From assembly GCA_013350335.1 (NCBI GenBank), contig CM023535.1, positions 38,438,069 through 38,502,068 on the forward strand: a stretch of DNA of 64,000 nt. Reading direction: 5' to 3'. The notes beneath the pieces are model-generated. The model was not told where the DNA came from. It did not search any database and saw only the letters and a list, made by a program, of their open reading frames with translations. This document shows, piece after piece, positions 46,482 to 58,500 of this stretch; position 1 is the first letter of the stretch, and every line of letters begins with the position of its first letter. The DNA is from Chimonanthus salicifolius (Eukaryota > Streptophyta > Magnoliopsida > Laurales > Calycanthaceae). A program made the position numbers and the translations under genes.

Positions 46482-47573
46482 TTGTATTGTAACACCTCGG
46501 ATTTTCAAACTATTATTTTATATGACAATTATTTTTTTAAATGGTGGATTTTAGAATTGGACCTTATTCGGATCAACAATTGGGCCATGACCCAATTAGG
46601 ACCCAACCAATGTTGGAATTGGTTTTATTAAATACAAATGGGTTGAATTAATTTAGTGATGAATTATATCTATTTTTAAACAAAAGATTTTTATGGCCGA
46701 ATTTTGAATGTGAAACCTATAGATTTTGCGCATGAGAGATATGTGGCATTTTAAATCCACAATGATATGCTAGATATTTAAAAAGGGATTAAATATCTAT
46801 GAAATAAATAAAAGATTAGGCATGGCCGAAATTTGGATAATAATATCCATATTATGCGCATAGGATATTCTAAAAGGGAAGGTAGATTGTCTTAAATTAA
46901 ATTAAAAGATTATTTGGATTATGATTAAGGTTATGTGCATAGTACTTACTAATTAGAGTTAAAGGGAAGGTTTTAAATTAAGAAGGAGAGGTCGGCCATG
47001 GCTAAATAAGACAAGGGAAAGTCGGCTATGGCTAATTAAAGAGGGAAAGTCTGCCATGGTTAAATAAGGAAGGTTTGACATATGTCCAGTGTTTTGGTTA
47101 TACCATTTCACTCCAATATCCAATTGCTTTGATTCATTTTGCGTTGGAAAGAAGACTTCAAGCGCTACAACTTTTTAGTTTACCACTTTTTCTGATTCGG
47201 AATTTAACAAGGTCGAAACGGAGCTACAATATAGTATACGTGTAAAAAAAAATGGGAAACACAAGGGGCGCACGGCTAAGAGTTGCTTATCTTAAGAACA
47301 TTCTAATATTGGATTAAGAAAGGCTATAAAAGGAGAGATCAAGAGGGATACACGGTTTTGGACATCTTTTACTATTGAGTTTGTTCCTCTCTCTCCCTCT
47401 CTCAATTCATCATTCTCTTCTACGCCAAGAGCAAGAGATAAAGGGCAACAACAAGAAAGAGTTCTTGTTTGGAGAAAAGCAAAGGGAAAAGAAAGAAAAT
47501 TGGAAGAACAAGAAACTAAAGGGGAAAAGGTTAGTATCTTACTTAATAATTTTATGTTTTGAAACAAAAAGAA

Positions 47574-49088
47574 CCATAGGATTCGGCCATAGTGCATGGC
47601 CGAACCCCATGGAGAAAGATTGGTGATGAGTATTAATGGATTAACTGGAGAAAAAGAACCATAGGGTTCGGCCTTATGGCATGGCCGAACCCCATGGAAA
47701 GATATGATTAGTTATTGGGTTTTAAAGATTGAAAACCATGGAGAGTGTTGATTTATTAATTGGGTTTATGTTCCTAGATCTTAAATCATAGAAACCTTTG
47801 GTGTTTCTATGTTTTAGATTCAAGAAAATCAATGAAAGAATATGGAATATGGGTCGGCCATGGCATGGCCGAACCATGGCTGTTTTATGGCTAACTGAGT
47901 CGATCTAAAATAATAAAAAGGAGGGGTGAGGTTCGGCCATAGTGCATGGCCGAACCCCACCAAACATTTTATGGATTGAAGATCGGTTTTGATTTGGATC
48001 TAAACCAATGGCCAAGATCATGAACCCCATGGTTAAGTTTGGAATGTTAGATGGAAAATGGTTGCTAAATTTGGAGAGAAATCCAAATATGGTTAGTATT
48101 GCTAAAACTAGAAAACATCTAAGTATGGTAAGGATTGCTAAATTTGGAAAGCAATCTAAAAATGGAAGGAAGGTTGTTATTTTTGGAAACAATCTATTTT
48201 TAGACGGTGTTTCCAATAATGGAAAGGAGGATTGAATATTAAGAAAGTTTCTATTCTTGGAAGTTGATATTAAAATCAGAAAATATCTACTTATTGACCA
48301 TGAAGATTATTTATGAAAACTATCCAAGAATGGAAAGTGGGGTTTGATTATGGAACTTGGATTAAATAAATGGATTGCATGCCATGAGTGAGGTTCGACC
48401 ATGTTGTATGGCCGAACCCCACTAAGGTTAGTTTTTGAAAACCTATTTAATTATTGAATTAAATATATGGTTTAGGCTCATGTATAATTGAATCAAAGGA
48501 GATGGATGGAAATTATACACCATAGGGTTCGGCCATGGTTTATGGCCGAACCCCATGGTCCAAATTAAGGGATTAATGGCATCTTTAATTCATGGTTTAA
48601 GGACTGATTTATGAATCAAATTATGAACCTATATCATGAGTTAGGTTATGTGTAGTTTTAAAATAAAATAAAGGATACAATATATGTTAGGAATTGATGG
48701 AGAAAGGAATGGCAAAAATGTAATTAAATACCAAAGTGGAGAACCATGGGTTCGGCCATGATGTATGGCCGAACCCCATGAGTTGTGTTTGATGGACTTA
48801 TTTGGTTAGGGAAATTTATAAGGTCTAATTATGGAAGATTTAAAGGAAAGAGGAAACCAATGGCATTTTTGTAAATATGAGAGAATATTGGACATTGTGT
48901 TCAGCCATGGTGTATGGCCGAACCCCATGAATTATTTTATGGGATTATATGCTTCGGAAGCATGAATGGATGACTTGGAACCTAAGCAAAGAAAAGGGGC
49001 TAGGGTTATCAACAATGGCATTTTTGTAAATATCTATGAAAAATGGTAAGCCATGGGTTCGGCCATGGTATATGGCCGAACCCCATGG
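47574..49088 (+). repeat. Palindrome array, 9 hairpins (E3 3' LTR)
   Basis: Starts near 47574, 47658, 47850, 47929, 48387, 48519, 48743, 48897 and 49052, one for one with the first nine of the 5' LTR. Differences between the two LTRs include ATTCGG for GTTCGG (47579), GTTCGACC (48394) and TTCAGCC (48900), mostly C-to-T or G-to-A changes at the CpG of an arm. Confidence 0.96.
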
Positions 49089-49514
49089 GGTTGTGTTTAT
49101 AGACTTAGAACCTTGTAATTAGGTTAGACTTGGTGTTGATTTATCATTATATTATAAGGTAACGGGATCTCGCAAGCGATGGGCGATCGGTGATCGAATC
49201 TTGGACGGAAACGCAAGGGCTTGTGAACGGTCTTAGGTAGGATTCCACCTCTTTGAAACCATGGATTATGCACTTTGTTTTATCCTATATTTGATGAAAA
49301 TATGTTTCAAAGAGTATGCTTTATTATTGAAGTTCAAATGCTATGTTTTAACTTGTTTAAATAGCATGGATTGATATGTTTCAGAAGGTGATTTTATATG
49401 CTATGTTTATCTGATAAAATAGCATGTGTTTTAAATATGAGCTTTTAAATGCTATGATTTTGTATAATTGCATAGCATGTGGTATTTGCATCTCATGCAT
49501 GGCATGGGAGGGAT

Positions 49515-49745
49515 GTCAAGTAAGCGGGGATCCACACTCCGTCGGGGCGCCCGTAAAACACTCGTGGGGGGAATTCCTTGATGATGAGAATTCCATCAAG
49601 AGGATACTAAGTAACAGGAGGGGTCACACTCCGTTGGGGCGTCCAAAAAACCTATGTGCGGTACCTTGATGTGCTTTTCCATCAGGAAGAAACCGGAGGG
49701 TCCACACTCCGCCGGGGCGTCCGGAAGACCTATGTGGTGTGTACA
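49515..49745 (+). repeat. Tandem CTTGATG hairpin units (E3 3' LTR)
   Basis: CACTCCGTCGGGGCGCC, CACTCCGTTGGGGCGTCC and CACTCCGCCGGGGCGTCC near 49532, 49625 and 49705, with CTTGATGATGAG...CCATCAAG and CTTGATGTGCTTTTCCATCAGG hairpins between (the second reduced to an imperfect stem). Confidence 0.85.
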
Positions 49746-50989
49746 TTTATGTACATGTGATGGGTGGGACTCATTGCATTTGTCGTCATTGCATGGCATG
49801 GATTTTACCTCGTTTTATATATTATGTTATAATATGTATGTTTTGTACTAACCATGTGTTAGCCGTAACTGGAATACCTACTTGGCGCGTTGTACTAACG
49901 CCCTACTTCTACCCGTTGGTGGATGATGCAGGAAACGAGGGAAATGTTGGACGCGGAAGGGGACAAACATAGGAGCTTGGAACGCTTTTAGTTTATATTT
50001 TGTATATGATACTCTCGGGCTTGTATTTGAGTATCTAGGATTCGGATTGTAATAACTTAGATGAATTTGCTATGGTTGGATATTTTGCTGAATAATTATG
50101 ATATGGTAATGGTGATTCAGGACTTGACGTACTTTGCTATCTGAATGGAATAGAACTTGGTTCTGTTATGATTCCGCATTTTGATGTTATGATTCCGCAG
50201 ACTTATGATGTTTATTCCTCATCTTGATATTGCTATGTGTGAACCGTTTTATTTGGACTGAGTCCATACACACATAGGGTTGGCCGGTTAAGGGTCGGAC
50301 TTTGGAAGTTCGGACTTAGCTCGGGTCGTGACGTCCCGCGCTCTATCACTCTACTCTGTTATAAAAAAAAAATAGACTCTGAATTTAGGGGAAAAAGCAA
50401 GTGAAAAATGGTGGGGCGTTACAAGGGAGAGGGACGTCACGACGAGAGCTAAGTCCGAACTTACAAAGTCCGACCCTTAACTGGCCAACCCTATGTGTGC
50501 ATGGACTAAGTCCACAAAAATGGTTCACACATAGCAATATAAAATGTGGAATATTAACATCAAAATTATGGAATCATGATAAATCCAAGTTCTACTCCAT
50601 TCAGATAGCAAAGTACGTCAAGTCCTCAATCATCACTCAAATACCATAATTATAAAAATTAACATCCATCCATCTAAGTTATTACATTCCGAAACCTAGA
50701 TACTCAAATACAAGTCCATGAGTAACTTTATTCAAAACATATAAAATAAATCATCCAAGCTTCTATACCTAGCCCTTCTTGCATTCATCGTTCCCCCTGA
50801 TTCCTGCGTCATCTACTAGGGTAGAAGTAGGGCATTAGAACAACGCGCCCAGTAGGTATTCCAGTTACGGCTAACACATGATTAGCACAAAACATATAAT
50901 AATATCGTAATGTCAAAAAAACATATAAAACCATGCCATGCTATGATGACAAATGCAATGAGTCTCACCCATCACATGTACATAAAAGT

Positions 50990-51120
50990 ACCCACCACAT
51001 AGGTCTTCCGGACGCCCCGGCGGAGTGTGGACCCTCCAGTTTATTCTTGATGGAAAAGCACATCAAGGTACCCCACATAGGTTTTTCGGGGGCCCCGACG
51101 GAGTGTGGCCCCTCCGGTTA
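50990..51120 (-). repeat. CTTGATG hairpin unit
   Basis: One CTTGATG, 9 nt, CATCAAG hairpin (near 51047-51069) between GGACGCCCCGGCGGAGTG and GGCCCCGACGGAGTG, the reversed form of the GTCGGGG units. Confidence 0.85.
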
Positions 51121-51535
51121 CAAATCCTCCACCCTATGCCATGCATGAGATGCCAATGAAACACATGCTATTTTATAACATAAACATAACATTTAAAATC
51201 ATATTTAAATCACATGCTCTTTTGTAACCTAAAACATAGCATTTAAAATCATCATTTGAAACATATCCCTTGCAGTATAAATTCATCAAAAATAAGATAA
51301 ACACAATGTACATAAACCCATGGTTTCAAAGAGGTGGAATCCTACCAAAGACCGCTAATGTGTCCTTGCGTCTTTCGTCCGGTAACCGCTCACGATCGTA
51401 AACACCTTGTGAGATCCCGTTACCTTATAATATAAAATAATCAAGACCAAGTCCCACTTGATTTACAATATTTAAAGTCCATAAACCAATCCCCATATTA
51501 ATTCCATAATCAATTCCCTATTCCCAAAATATTCC

Positions 51536-52310
51536 CCATGTGGTTCGGCCATACACCATGGCCGAACCCATGGTCCTTCATTCTAGACCTTATTTACAAA
51601 ATTGCTATTGGCCTAATTATTTCCAACCTTCTATAATTAATACATACAACTAAACCCATAATTAACAAGTCCATAATTAGAAGGTCCAAATTTAGAATCT
51701 TTCTAAATTCCATATCCAACTTCCCTACTTAGAAAGTCCCTAAATAGAAACTTTCTAAATTTATCAACTCCTTTTCTTGGATCCATCATTTCAAGTTCTT
51801 TCCATAAATAAATAGTTCCCAAAATTAGCATGCATCTTTCCATAAATAAACTCTAGTGGGGTTCGGCCATACACCATGGCCGAACCCTATGGTCCTTTAA
51901 TTTCCTCTTGAACCATTTAACTACCATTTTAAATCCATACATTTAACCAATATTCTTACATCGGGTTCGGCCATGCATTGTGGCCGAACCCTATGGTTCA
52001 TGCTTCCATTAATTTAATGATCTAATTGCATTAACATAATTCCATTTAAATCCTTTTGAAATCCATTAAACCCAAACAATGTCCTTCCATGGTTTTCCAA
52101 CCCATAATTCAAGTTAAATTTACCTATCATCATCCATAAAAATATGACCCATGTTCCTCCATTAAAATCACCAAAACCCTTCGATGCATGGCCGAACCCT
52201 ATGGTTCAGCCCTTTTTCTTAAAATTATTTAAAATCAATCCCCCAATCTTCTTCCATTTAACAATTCTTTTATGGGGTTCGGCCATACACCTTGGCTGAA
52301 CCCTATGGTT
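51536..52310 (-). repeat. Palindrome array, 4 hairpins and a half
   Basis: Hairpins near 51537, 51856, 51961 and 52274. At 52182-52203 only the ATGGCCGAACCCTATGG arm remains. The third has loop GCATTG. The last ends GGCTGAACC (CpG lost). Confidence 0.93.
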
Positions 52311-53798
52311 CTTTTCTTTTAAACAAAAATATAAAATCAAACTACTAACCGTTTACTCGACTTCTTCAGTTTTTCCCGGTTGTTCTTTGCTCTTCCAATC
52401 CTTTTCCTTCTTAATCTTTTCCTCTTGCTGGCTGCCTTCTTCTTCTCTTTGTTCTTGCCGAGAATGAGACTTTAAGAGAGAGAAAGAAAATTCGGCTATG
52501 TGCTTAAACCGTGTACCCCTCTTTGTCTCCCCTTTTATCACTTCCACTTGATCTTAGTTTAGAAGGTGCTTTAGATGCAATTTCCCCTTAGGGCCGTGCG
52601 CCCCTTGCATCTCTCCTTTTATTATTCCACTCAATCCTATTAAAATAGCACTTGCCGACCTTGGCTTCCCACTTTGGAAGGTGTCATGCGCATATCCCTT
52701 TGTTTATTTTAGCCATTGCTTAATGCCGTGCGCCCATGCTTGAGATAGCCATTGCCAAGTTTAGACTTCCCACTTTGGGAGAGTCCTAATTTAATTTTAG
52801 ACACTTCCCTAATGCCATTTTTAGCCAAAGGATAGGATCCATTTTTAGACATCCAACCCATGCGCATATCTTCTATACAATGTCATACACGACCATGCAC
52901 AATCTTATTAAATCTTAAATATCTTCTCAAGATATTGTAGCATATCACATGGATTGCGCATATTATTTAATTCAAGTCCCATTTAATTTTATGAAAACAA
53001 TTCCAAAACCATTGGGTCCTAATTGGGCCAATGACCAACACTTTGCCCAATTTAAAATCCATAACTAATATTCACAAATTAAATGGGTAATTATCATATA
53101 AAATAATAAATTGAAAATCTGGGGTGTTACACGACCTATTCGCCCCCCTCTAGGTCGTGCATATTTCTAGTACGGATTTTTAGAGGATACTATGTATGAA
53201 ATGTAACCAGAGATCCATATGTAACACCCCGGATTTTCAATTATTATTATATAGGAAAATTACCCATTTAAATTTGTGAATTTCAAATATGGATCATGGA
53301 TGGGTAAAGAATTGGACCATGGCCCAATTAAGACCCAATTGATTGTGGAATAGGTTTCATTAAAATTAAATGGGGTTAAATTAATTTAGTAATGCAATCC
53401 ATGATTATGCACATGGAGAGGATTAATATAGATTGCCTTGGCCGAATTTTAGATAATAAATCTAAGATATGCACATGGAAGAAATTGATGAAAGATTTTA
53501 GGAGTTGCATAAGTTTATGTGGGATTTTCATATCCACATAGATATGATAAAATATCTTGAGAAAATTAAATAAGTGTGCATGGCCGAAATTTAAAGATAG
53601 ACAATCCATGTTTATTTGCATGAATTGGAGATTAAATTAGGACCTTCCCAAAGTGGGAAGCCTAAACTCGGCAATGGCTATCTCAAGCAAAGGAGCACAC
53701 GGCAATGGTTATTTCAAGTACATTGGCTGAGTGAAGGTTTTAAAAGATGAGGAGTACATGGTATTAGACACCTTCCACAATAGGATTAAAGGGGAGGT

Positions 53799-53808
53799 TA
53801 TATAAAAA
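53799..53808 (+). promoter_or_regulatory. TATA-like box
   Basis: TATATAAAAA about 190 bp before the donor-like site, in the position of the E3 TATA box. Followed by a CT-rich then AG-rich leader. Confidence 0.5.
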
Positions 53809-54093
53809 CAACCCCATAGCCAAATTTTATTTTCTCTCTCTCTCAATTGTCATTCTCGCCAAGATCAAGAAGGAGGAGAGGAAAAGGCAGCCAGCAAGAG
53901 GTGTTCTTAGTCTTGAGAAAGATCAAGAAGAAAGGAAAAGGATTAGAAGAGCAAAGAACAACCGGGGAAAAACCGAAGGAGTCGCGTAAACGGTTAGTAG
54001 TTTGATTTTATATTTTTGTTTAAAAGAAAAGAAACCCATGGAAGAAGATTGGCAAATAATCATGATAGTTTTAAATGGAGATATGGTTAAGGA

Positions 54094-55542
54094 TATGGGT
54101 CGGCCATTGCATGGCCAAACCATAATTTGATTATGGCTAAGATATAAGATCAAAAGAATGGAAGAAAAGGGGTGAGGTTCGGCCATGGTGTATGGCCGAA
54201 CCCCACCAAATATGTTCAAGATTTTTTATGGGAGTTTGTTGATAATGTAATATGAATTTGGGGTTTTCTTAGGCATTGAATTATATGGACCTAAGGTTAA
54301 TTATTTAAATGAATGTTTTGATGGAGAACCAAGGACCTTAGGGTTTGGCCATGGTGTATGGCCGGACCCTATATAGAAATTTGGGATAATGTGAATGCAA
54401 TTAGATTGTGGAATTAATGGAAGAAAATTGTGGAGTTATGTTCATGGAAAGAAATTAAAGAACCATAGGGTTCGGCCATGGTGTATGGCCGAACCCCATG
54501 GAGTTGTTTTGAAATGGTAGATGGATTTTGGTTGCTAAATTTGGAAGCATTCCAATTATGGAAAGATGGTTTCTAAATTAGGAAACTATCTAATTTTTGG
54601 AAGGTAGAGACTAAATTGGAAAGTCTCTAATTATGGAAGTTGGGTGCTAAATTTAGAAAGCTTTTAATTATGGACCTTTGGATTATTTTTGGAAGGAACC
54701 TTGATTTATGGGAAGTAATATGATTAGAAGTTGGACATCATGGGTCCGGCCATGTGCATGGCCGAACCCCATGAATCAATTTCTATAAATGTATGTCTAT
54801 GAATATTTTTAAGTGGAATGTGGAGTTTAATTTAGAAAGGATCTAAGAATGGAAAGAATGGATTGTTTTTGAAAGTTGGAGATTAAATTAGAGAAGTTTC
54901 TAATTATGGACTTTCTATTTATGGACCTTCTTGTCATGGACTTACTATTTATGGATTTTCTTATAATGGCAAAGTGGTAATTAAAGGTTTAAATGAAAGG
55001 TCATGGGTTCGGCCATGGTGTATGGCCGAACCCCATGAGGTTCTTTATAGGTTTAATATTTAAATGAATGGTGGACCAATTGGAGAATGCAAATAATTGA
55101 TTATGGATTTTATGGACTTGATATGCTTAGGCTAATGGATCATTAATGGAGCTCTAACATGGATTGGTCATGGACTTAACTTAAGTGATTGATTAAATAT
55201 TAATTGGAGCATACCACTTTATGTTTATCAATTATATTATTGAACTACGGGCTCTGTTAGCCATGATGGCATTGTTATAAATATAAGTGAAAGTGTTGGA
55301 TCATGGGTTCGGCCATGGTGTATGGCCGAACCCCATGAGGAATTATTTGGAGAACTTAGATGTTTATGATCTATGTTTTTGGACCTACACATGGGAATTG
55401 TTTGGCGGACCTAGGGTTATGCATTTTGGATTAAAATAAATAGAATATTAACTAAGGTTTAGACCAATGGCATTTTTGGTAATTAATGGAATAAATGAAC
55501 AAAAAGGGTGAGGCTTGGCCACGGTGTATGGCCGAACCCCAC
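54094..55542 (+). repeat. Palindrome array, 8 hairpins
   Basis: Starts near 54094, 54173, 54340, 54467, 54741, 55001, 55302 and 55506. The second and last have GGTGAGG/CCCCACC-type outer stems. 54340 reads GGTTTGGCC...GGCCGGACC, two changes that weaken the stem. Between 54515 and 54910 the spacer itself has phrases 'aattatggaa' and 'ctaaatt(t/a)ggaa' repeated many times. Confidence 0.95.
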
Positions 55543-58500
55543 AAGTTTGGTTAATGGACTTTAAATGTTGAAAATCAAGTGGGACTTGGTTTTGATTTAT
55601 TATTACATTATAAGGTAACGGGATCTCACAAGGCGTTTACGATCGTGAGCGATTACCGGACGAAAGACGCAAGCACACGTTAGCGGTCTTTGGTAGGATT
55701 CCACCTCTTTGAAACCATGGGCATATGTACGCTTGTTTTATCTTATGTTTGATGAAATTTATGTTTCAAAGGATATACTTTATATGAATTTTAAATGCTA
55801 TGTTTATTTGTTTAAATAACATGTGTTGGATATGCTTTAAAAGGTGATTTTAAATGCTATGTTATGTTATAAAATAGCATGTGTTTCATTGGCATCTCAT
55901 GCATGGCATGGGGTGGAGGATTTGTAACTGGAGGGGTCACACTCCGTCGGGGTATTCGGAAAACCTATATGCGGTACCTTGATTTGATTTCCATCAAGAA
56001 GATTCCGGAGGGTCCACACTCCATCGGGGTGTTTGAAAGACCTATGTGGTGGGTACTTTTATGTACATGTGATGGGTGGGACTCATTGCATTTGTCATCA
56101 TTGCATGGCATGCATTTATATGGTTTTTGACATTACGATATTATATATTTTTTGCACTAACCATGTGTTAGGCGTAACTGGAATACCTACTGGGCACATT
56201 GTTCTAACGCCCTACTTCTACCCTTGTTGATGATACAGGCAATCAGGGGAACGATGAACGCAAGACGGGCCAGGCATAGGAGCTTGGATGATTAGTTCAT
56301 ATTTTTAATAATAGTTGCTCATGGACTTGTATTTGAGTATCTAGATTTCGTGATGTAATAATTTAGATGGATGGATGATTTATTGGATAATTATAATATT
56401 TTAATTATGGATAAGGACTTGATGTACTTTGCTATCTGAATGGCATAGAAGTTGGTTCTATTATGATTCCGCAAATTGATGTTATGATTCCGCAGGTTAT
56501 GATTTTTATTCCGCATGTTGATATTGCTATGTGTGAACCATTTTCGTAGACTTGGTCCATGTACACATAGGGTTGGCCAGTTAAGGGTCGGACTTTTGAA
56601 GTTCAGGACTTTAGCTCGCGTCGTGAAGTCCCGCGCTCTATCATTCTACTCTGTTATAAAAGAAAATAAACTCGGAATTTACGGGAAGAAGCGAGTGAAA
56701 AAGGGCGGAGCGTTACACCACACTCCGTCGGGGCGTCCGTAAAACAATTGTGGGGGATACCATGATGAGGAGCTTTCCATCAAGAGGATATTTTGTGATG
56801 GATGGGACTCATTGCATATGATAGTATGGCATGGCATTGAATCGGCAAGATTATGATCTCTATTATCATGCAAGGTTTCTGGTTTTTTTATCGGTATGAT
56901 TGGATCTCTATTATCATACACTGTTTTGGATACGATGCTTTACAAGTATAGTATGATATATTATATCTGGTTTTTATATACTAACCCATGTGTTAACCCT
57001 AATTGGAATACCTACTGGGCGCGTTGTTCTAACGCCCTACTTCTACCCTAGTGGATGATATAGGAAACAAGGAGAACGCTGAAAGCGAAACGGGCCAGGC
57101 ATAGGAGCTTGGATAATTTAGTTTATATTTTGAATAAAGTTACTTATGGACATGTATTTGAGTAACTAGTTTCCAGGAATGTAATAACTTAGCTAATATT
57201 TGCTATGGTTGGATGTTGATTGGATAATTATGTTACGTTAATTATTGATTACAGACTTGACGCACTTTGCTATCTGAAATAGAATAAAACTGGGTTCTAT
57301 TATGATTCCGCATGTTATGATTATAATTCCGCAGTTATGATGTTATTCCGTATGTTGATATTGTTATGTGTGAACCGTTTTCATGGACTTAGTCCATGCA
57401 CACATAGGTTGGCCAGTTAAGGGTCGGACTTTAGAAGTTCGGACTTAGCTCGCGTCGTGACGTCCTGCTCTCTATCACTCTACTCTGTTATAAGAAAAAA
57501 ATAGACTCTGATTTTACGGAAAGAAGCGAGTGAAAAAGGGCGGGGCGTTACACCATGAACATCCAAATTGTCTAGTCTTAGTTTCAGTTTCAGCAAAAAC
57601 ATGTAAATAAAAATCTAGACATCCTATGATTCCAAAATTTATTTTACAAAACTTATATTCGGAGTGTAGTGTGTGCTTAGCCAATATTAAATTAGTTTTT
57701 TTTTTCCAAATAGGCACAAATTTTGTAACCACTTTCGGAAAATAAAATTAGACTTCAAACCTGACTAGATATCTCTCAGAAAGACTAACGCTTAGACGTT
57801 TGGGTTATTTTCTCTCAAAGGTAAATGTGAGCGGAGTTTATGTTTTCAAATCAAAATTTCTCACATATGTATTAGAAAAGACAGCACAGATCAAAGAAAA
57901 TAAACAGATCTCATGAATGAATGCCATTTTCCCAAGAACGTTGAGTCATACACTATCATTTTCCCTCCTTTTATTCTCCACACGAAATAACCTATTAGAC
58001 TTAAGATCAATAGGACTTATTATAGGACGAAACGTGGCTCGAGATCAGGTCAAATAAAAGAAGGATAATAAGACTCTAAATATTTTGAATTAGAAAAATT
58101 AGAGGTCTTCATAATATAAGACGTGATATTTCTTCCTCTATTTTTTTTCTCAGTACTTTTCAAAATATTCATCTTTTCTTTCTTATTCTCTATTCACATC
58201 CTTCTTATGATGTCTGGATGTTCCCTTTCTTTTTCCTTTTTTTTTAAGTGTCTTTTTTTTTAGAGTACTATCCCAATATTTATCTTATCTCTAACCTTTT
58301 CTAAGCTCTTAGATTAGGTCACAGGTAAACATGACTAATCAATAAAATAGACTATATAGGCTCAATTGGGAACTCTAAGGGTAAATGACAAAAAATAAGC
58401 AGACATGAAGGCTCAAATGATCCAAAAGTGACCTATATCGTATCCTAAGTTTCATACAGTGATTTCCTTGTTTTAAATAAATTCTAAAAAATTTCAAGTG

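Larger units (their letters stand above)
47530..49931 (+). other. Putative leader intron holding the hairpin array (E3 3' LTR)
   Basis: From the donor-like AG/GTTAGT to CAG/GAAACGAGG, about 2.40 kb. TACTAAC, a perfect branch-site consensus, lies with its last A 33 nt before the AG, followed by CGCCCTACTTCTACCC. Signals are sequence-based only. Confidence 0.6.
36938..50423 (+). mobile_element. E3: complete hairpin-LTR element
   Basis: 13,486 bp with AGGGA at 36933-36937 and 50424-50428. It has a 5' LTR (36938-42808, enlarged by a partial duplication), Met-tRNA primer site, a 3.7-kb interior with conserved non-coding DNA and an integrase-only pol remnant, a short purine tract, and a 3' LTR (46488-50423). 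It lacks any sign of protease, reverse transcriptase or RNase H, so it depended on another element for copying. The two LTRs are close in sequence but differ by several point changes and small indels. Confidence 0.95.
46488..50423 (+). repeat. 3' LTR of E3
   Basis: 3936 bp, TGTAACACCTCGG to GGGGCGTTACA, the cleanest LTR of the family. TATA box 47325-47332; donor AAAAGGTTAGTA (GT 47530-47531); nine hairpins; conserved block 49157-49264; hairpin units 49515-49745; TACTAAC 49893-49899; GATGCAG with AG 49930-49931; terminal palindrome 50235-50277. Confidence 0.95.
36852..53131 (-). mobile_element. Solo hairpin LTR, minus strand (interrupted by E3)
   Basis: CGACC lies at 36847-36851 and 53132-53136. 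Its own sequence is 36852-36937 plus 50429-53131, about 2.8 kb. The left end reads TTTAACGCC where TGTAACGCC is expected, a single change. Read on the minus strand: TGTAACACCCCAG start at 53131, TATA-like GATAAAAGGGGAG near 52535, donor ACGGTTAGTAG (GT 52348-52349), five hairpins, conserved block (51315-51425), hairpin units (50990-51120), acceptor CAG (50804-50806), terminus. Confidence 0.9.
35469..53182 (+). mobile_element. Copia-like solo LTR (interrupted)
   Basis: GAGGA flanks at 35464-35468 and 53183-53187. Its own sequence is 35469-36851 plus 53137-53182, about 1.4 kb. It begins TGTAAGTGCCCC and ends with CTATTCGCCCCCCTCTAGG followed by about 33 bp. The C-run motif is the same as at the 3' end of the copia-like LTR 25458-26505. 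The last bases read TTTTTA and not CA, so the end is mutated or a few bases off. The element type is inferred from the C-run motif. It carries GCGAGGCCTCGC-type palindromes at 35681, 35701, 36141 and 36161. No gene: the frames at 35325-35596 and 36388-36582 are not recognisable. Confidence 0.7.
53220..56717 (+). mobile_element. Solo hairpin LTR, plus strand
   Basis: 3498 bp, TGTAACACCCCGG to GGAGCGTTACA, with CCATA at 53215-53219 and CCACA at 56718-56722. The one mismatch is explained by a later change, since the uninterrupted LTRs read GATCCACACTCC here. TATA-like TATATAAAAA at 53799; donor ACGGTTAGTAG (GT 53993-53994); eight hairpins; conserved block 55611-55722; hairpin units 55925-56050; TTCTAAC 56202-56208; GATACAG with AG 56237-56238. 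Confidence 0.9.
28297..57552 (+). mobile_element. Solo hairpin LTR split by three later insertions
   Basis: Starts TGTAACACCCTGG at 28297 and ends GGGGCGTTACA at 57552, with CCATG at 28292-28296 and 57553-57557. Its own pieces are 28297-30786, 35300-35468, 53188-53219 and 56723-57552, about 3.5 kb in all. Each gap has a 5-bp duplication and the pieces rejoin into normal LTR order: for example 'ccatcaagagga' (35457-35468) continues 'tactatg' at 53188, as at 18779-18799 in E2. The TATA-like box and splice donor expected before the first hairpin are missing from this copy. The CTTC...CAG-side module is at 57000-57063 (GATATAG in place of GATACAG). Confidence 0.9.
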
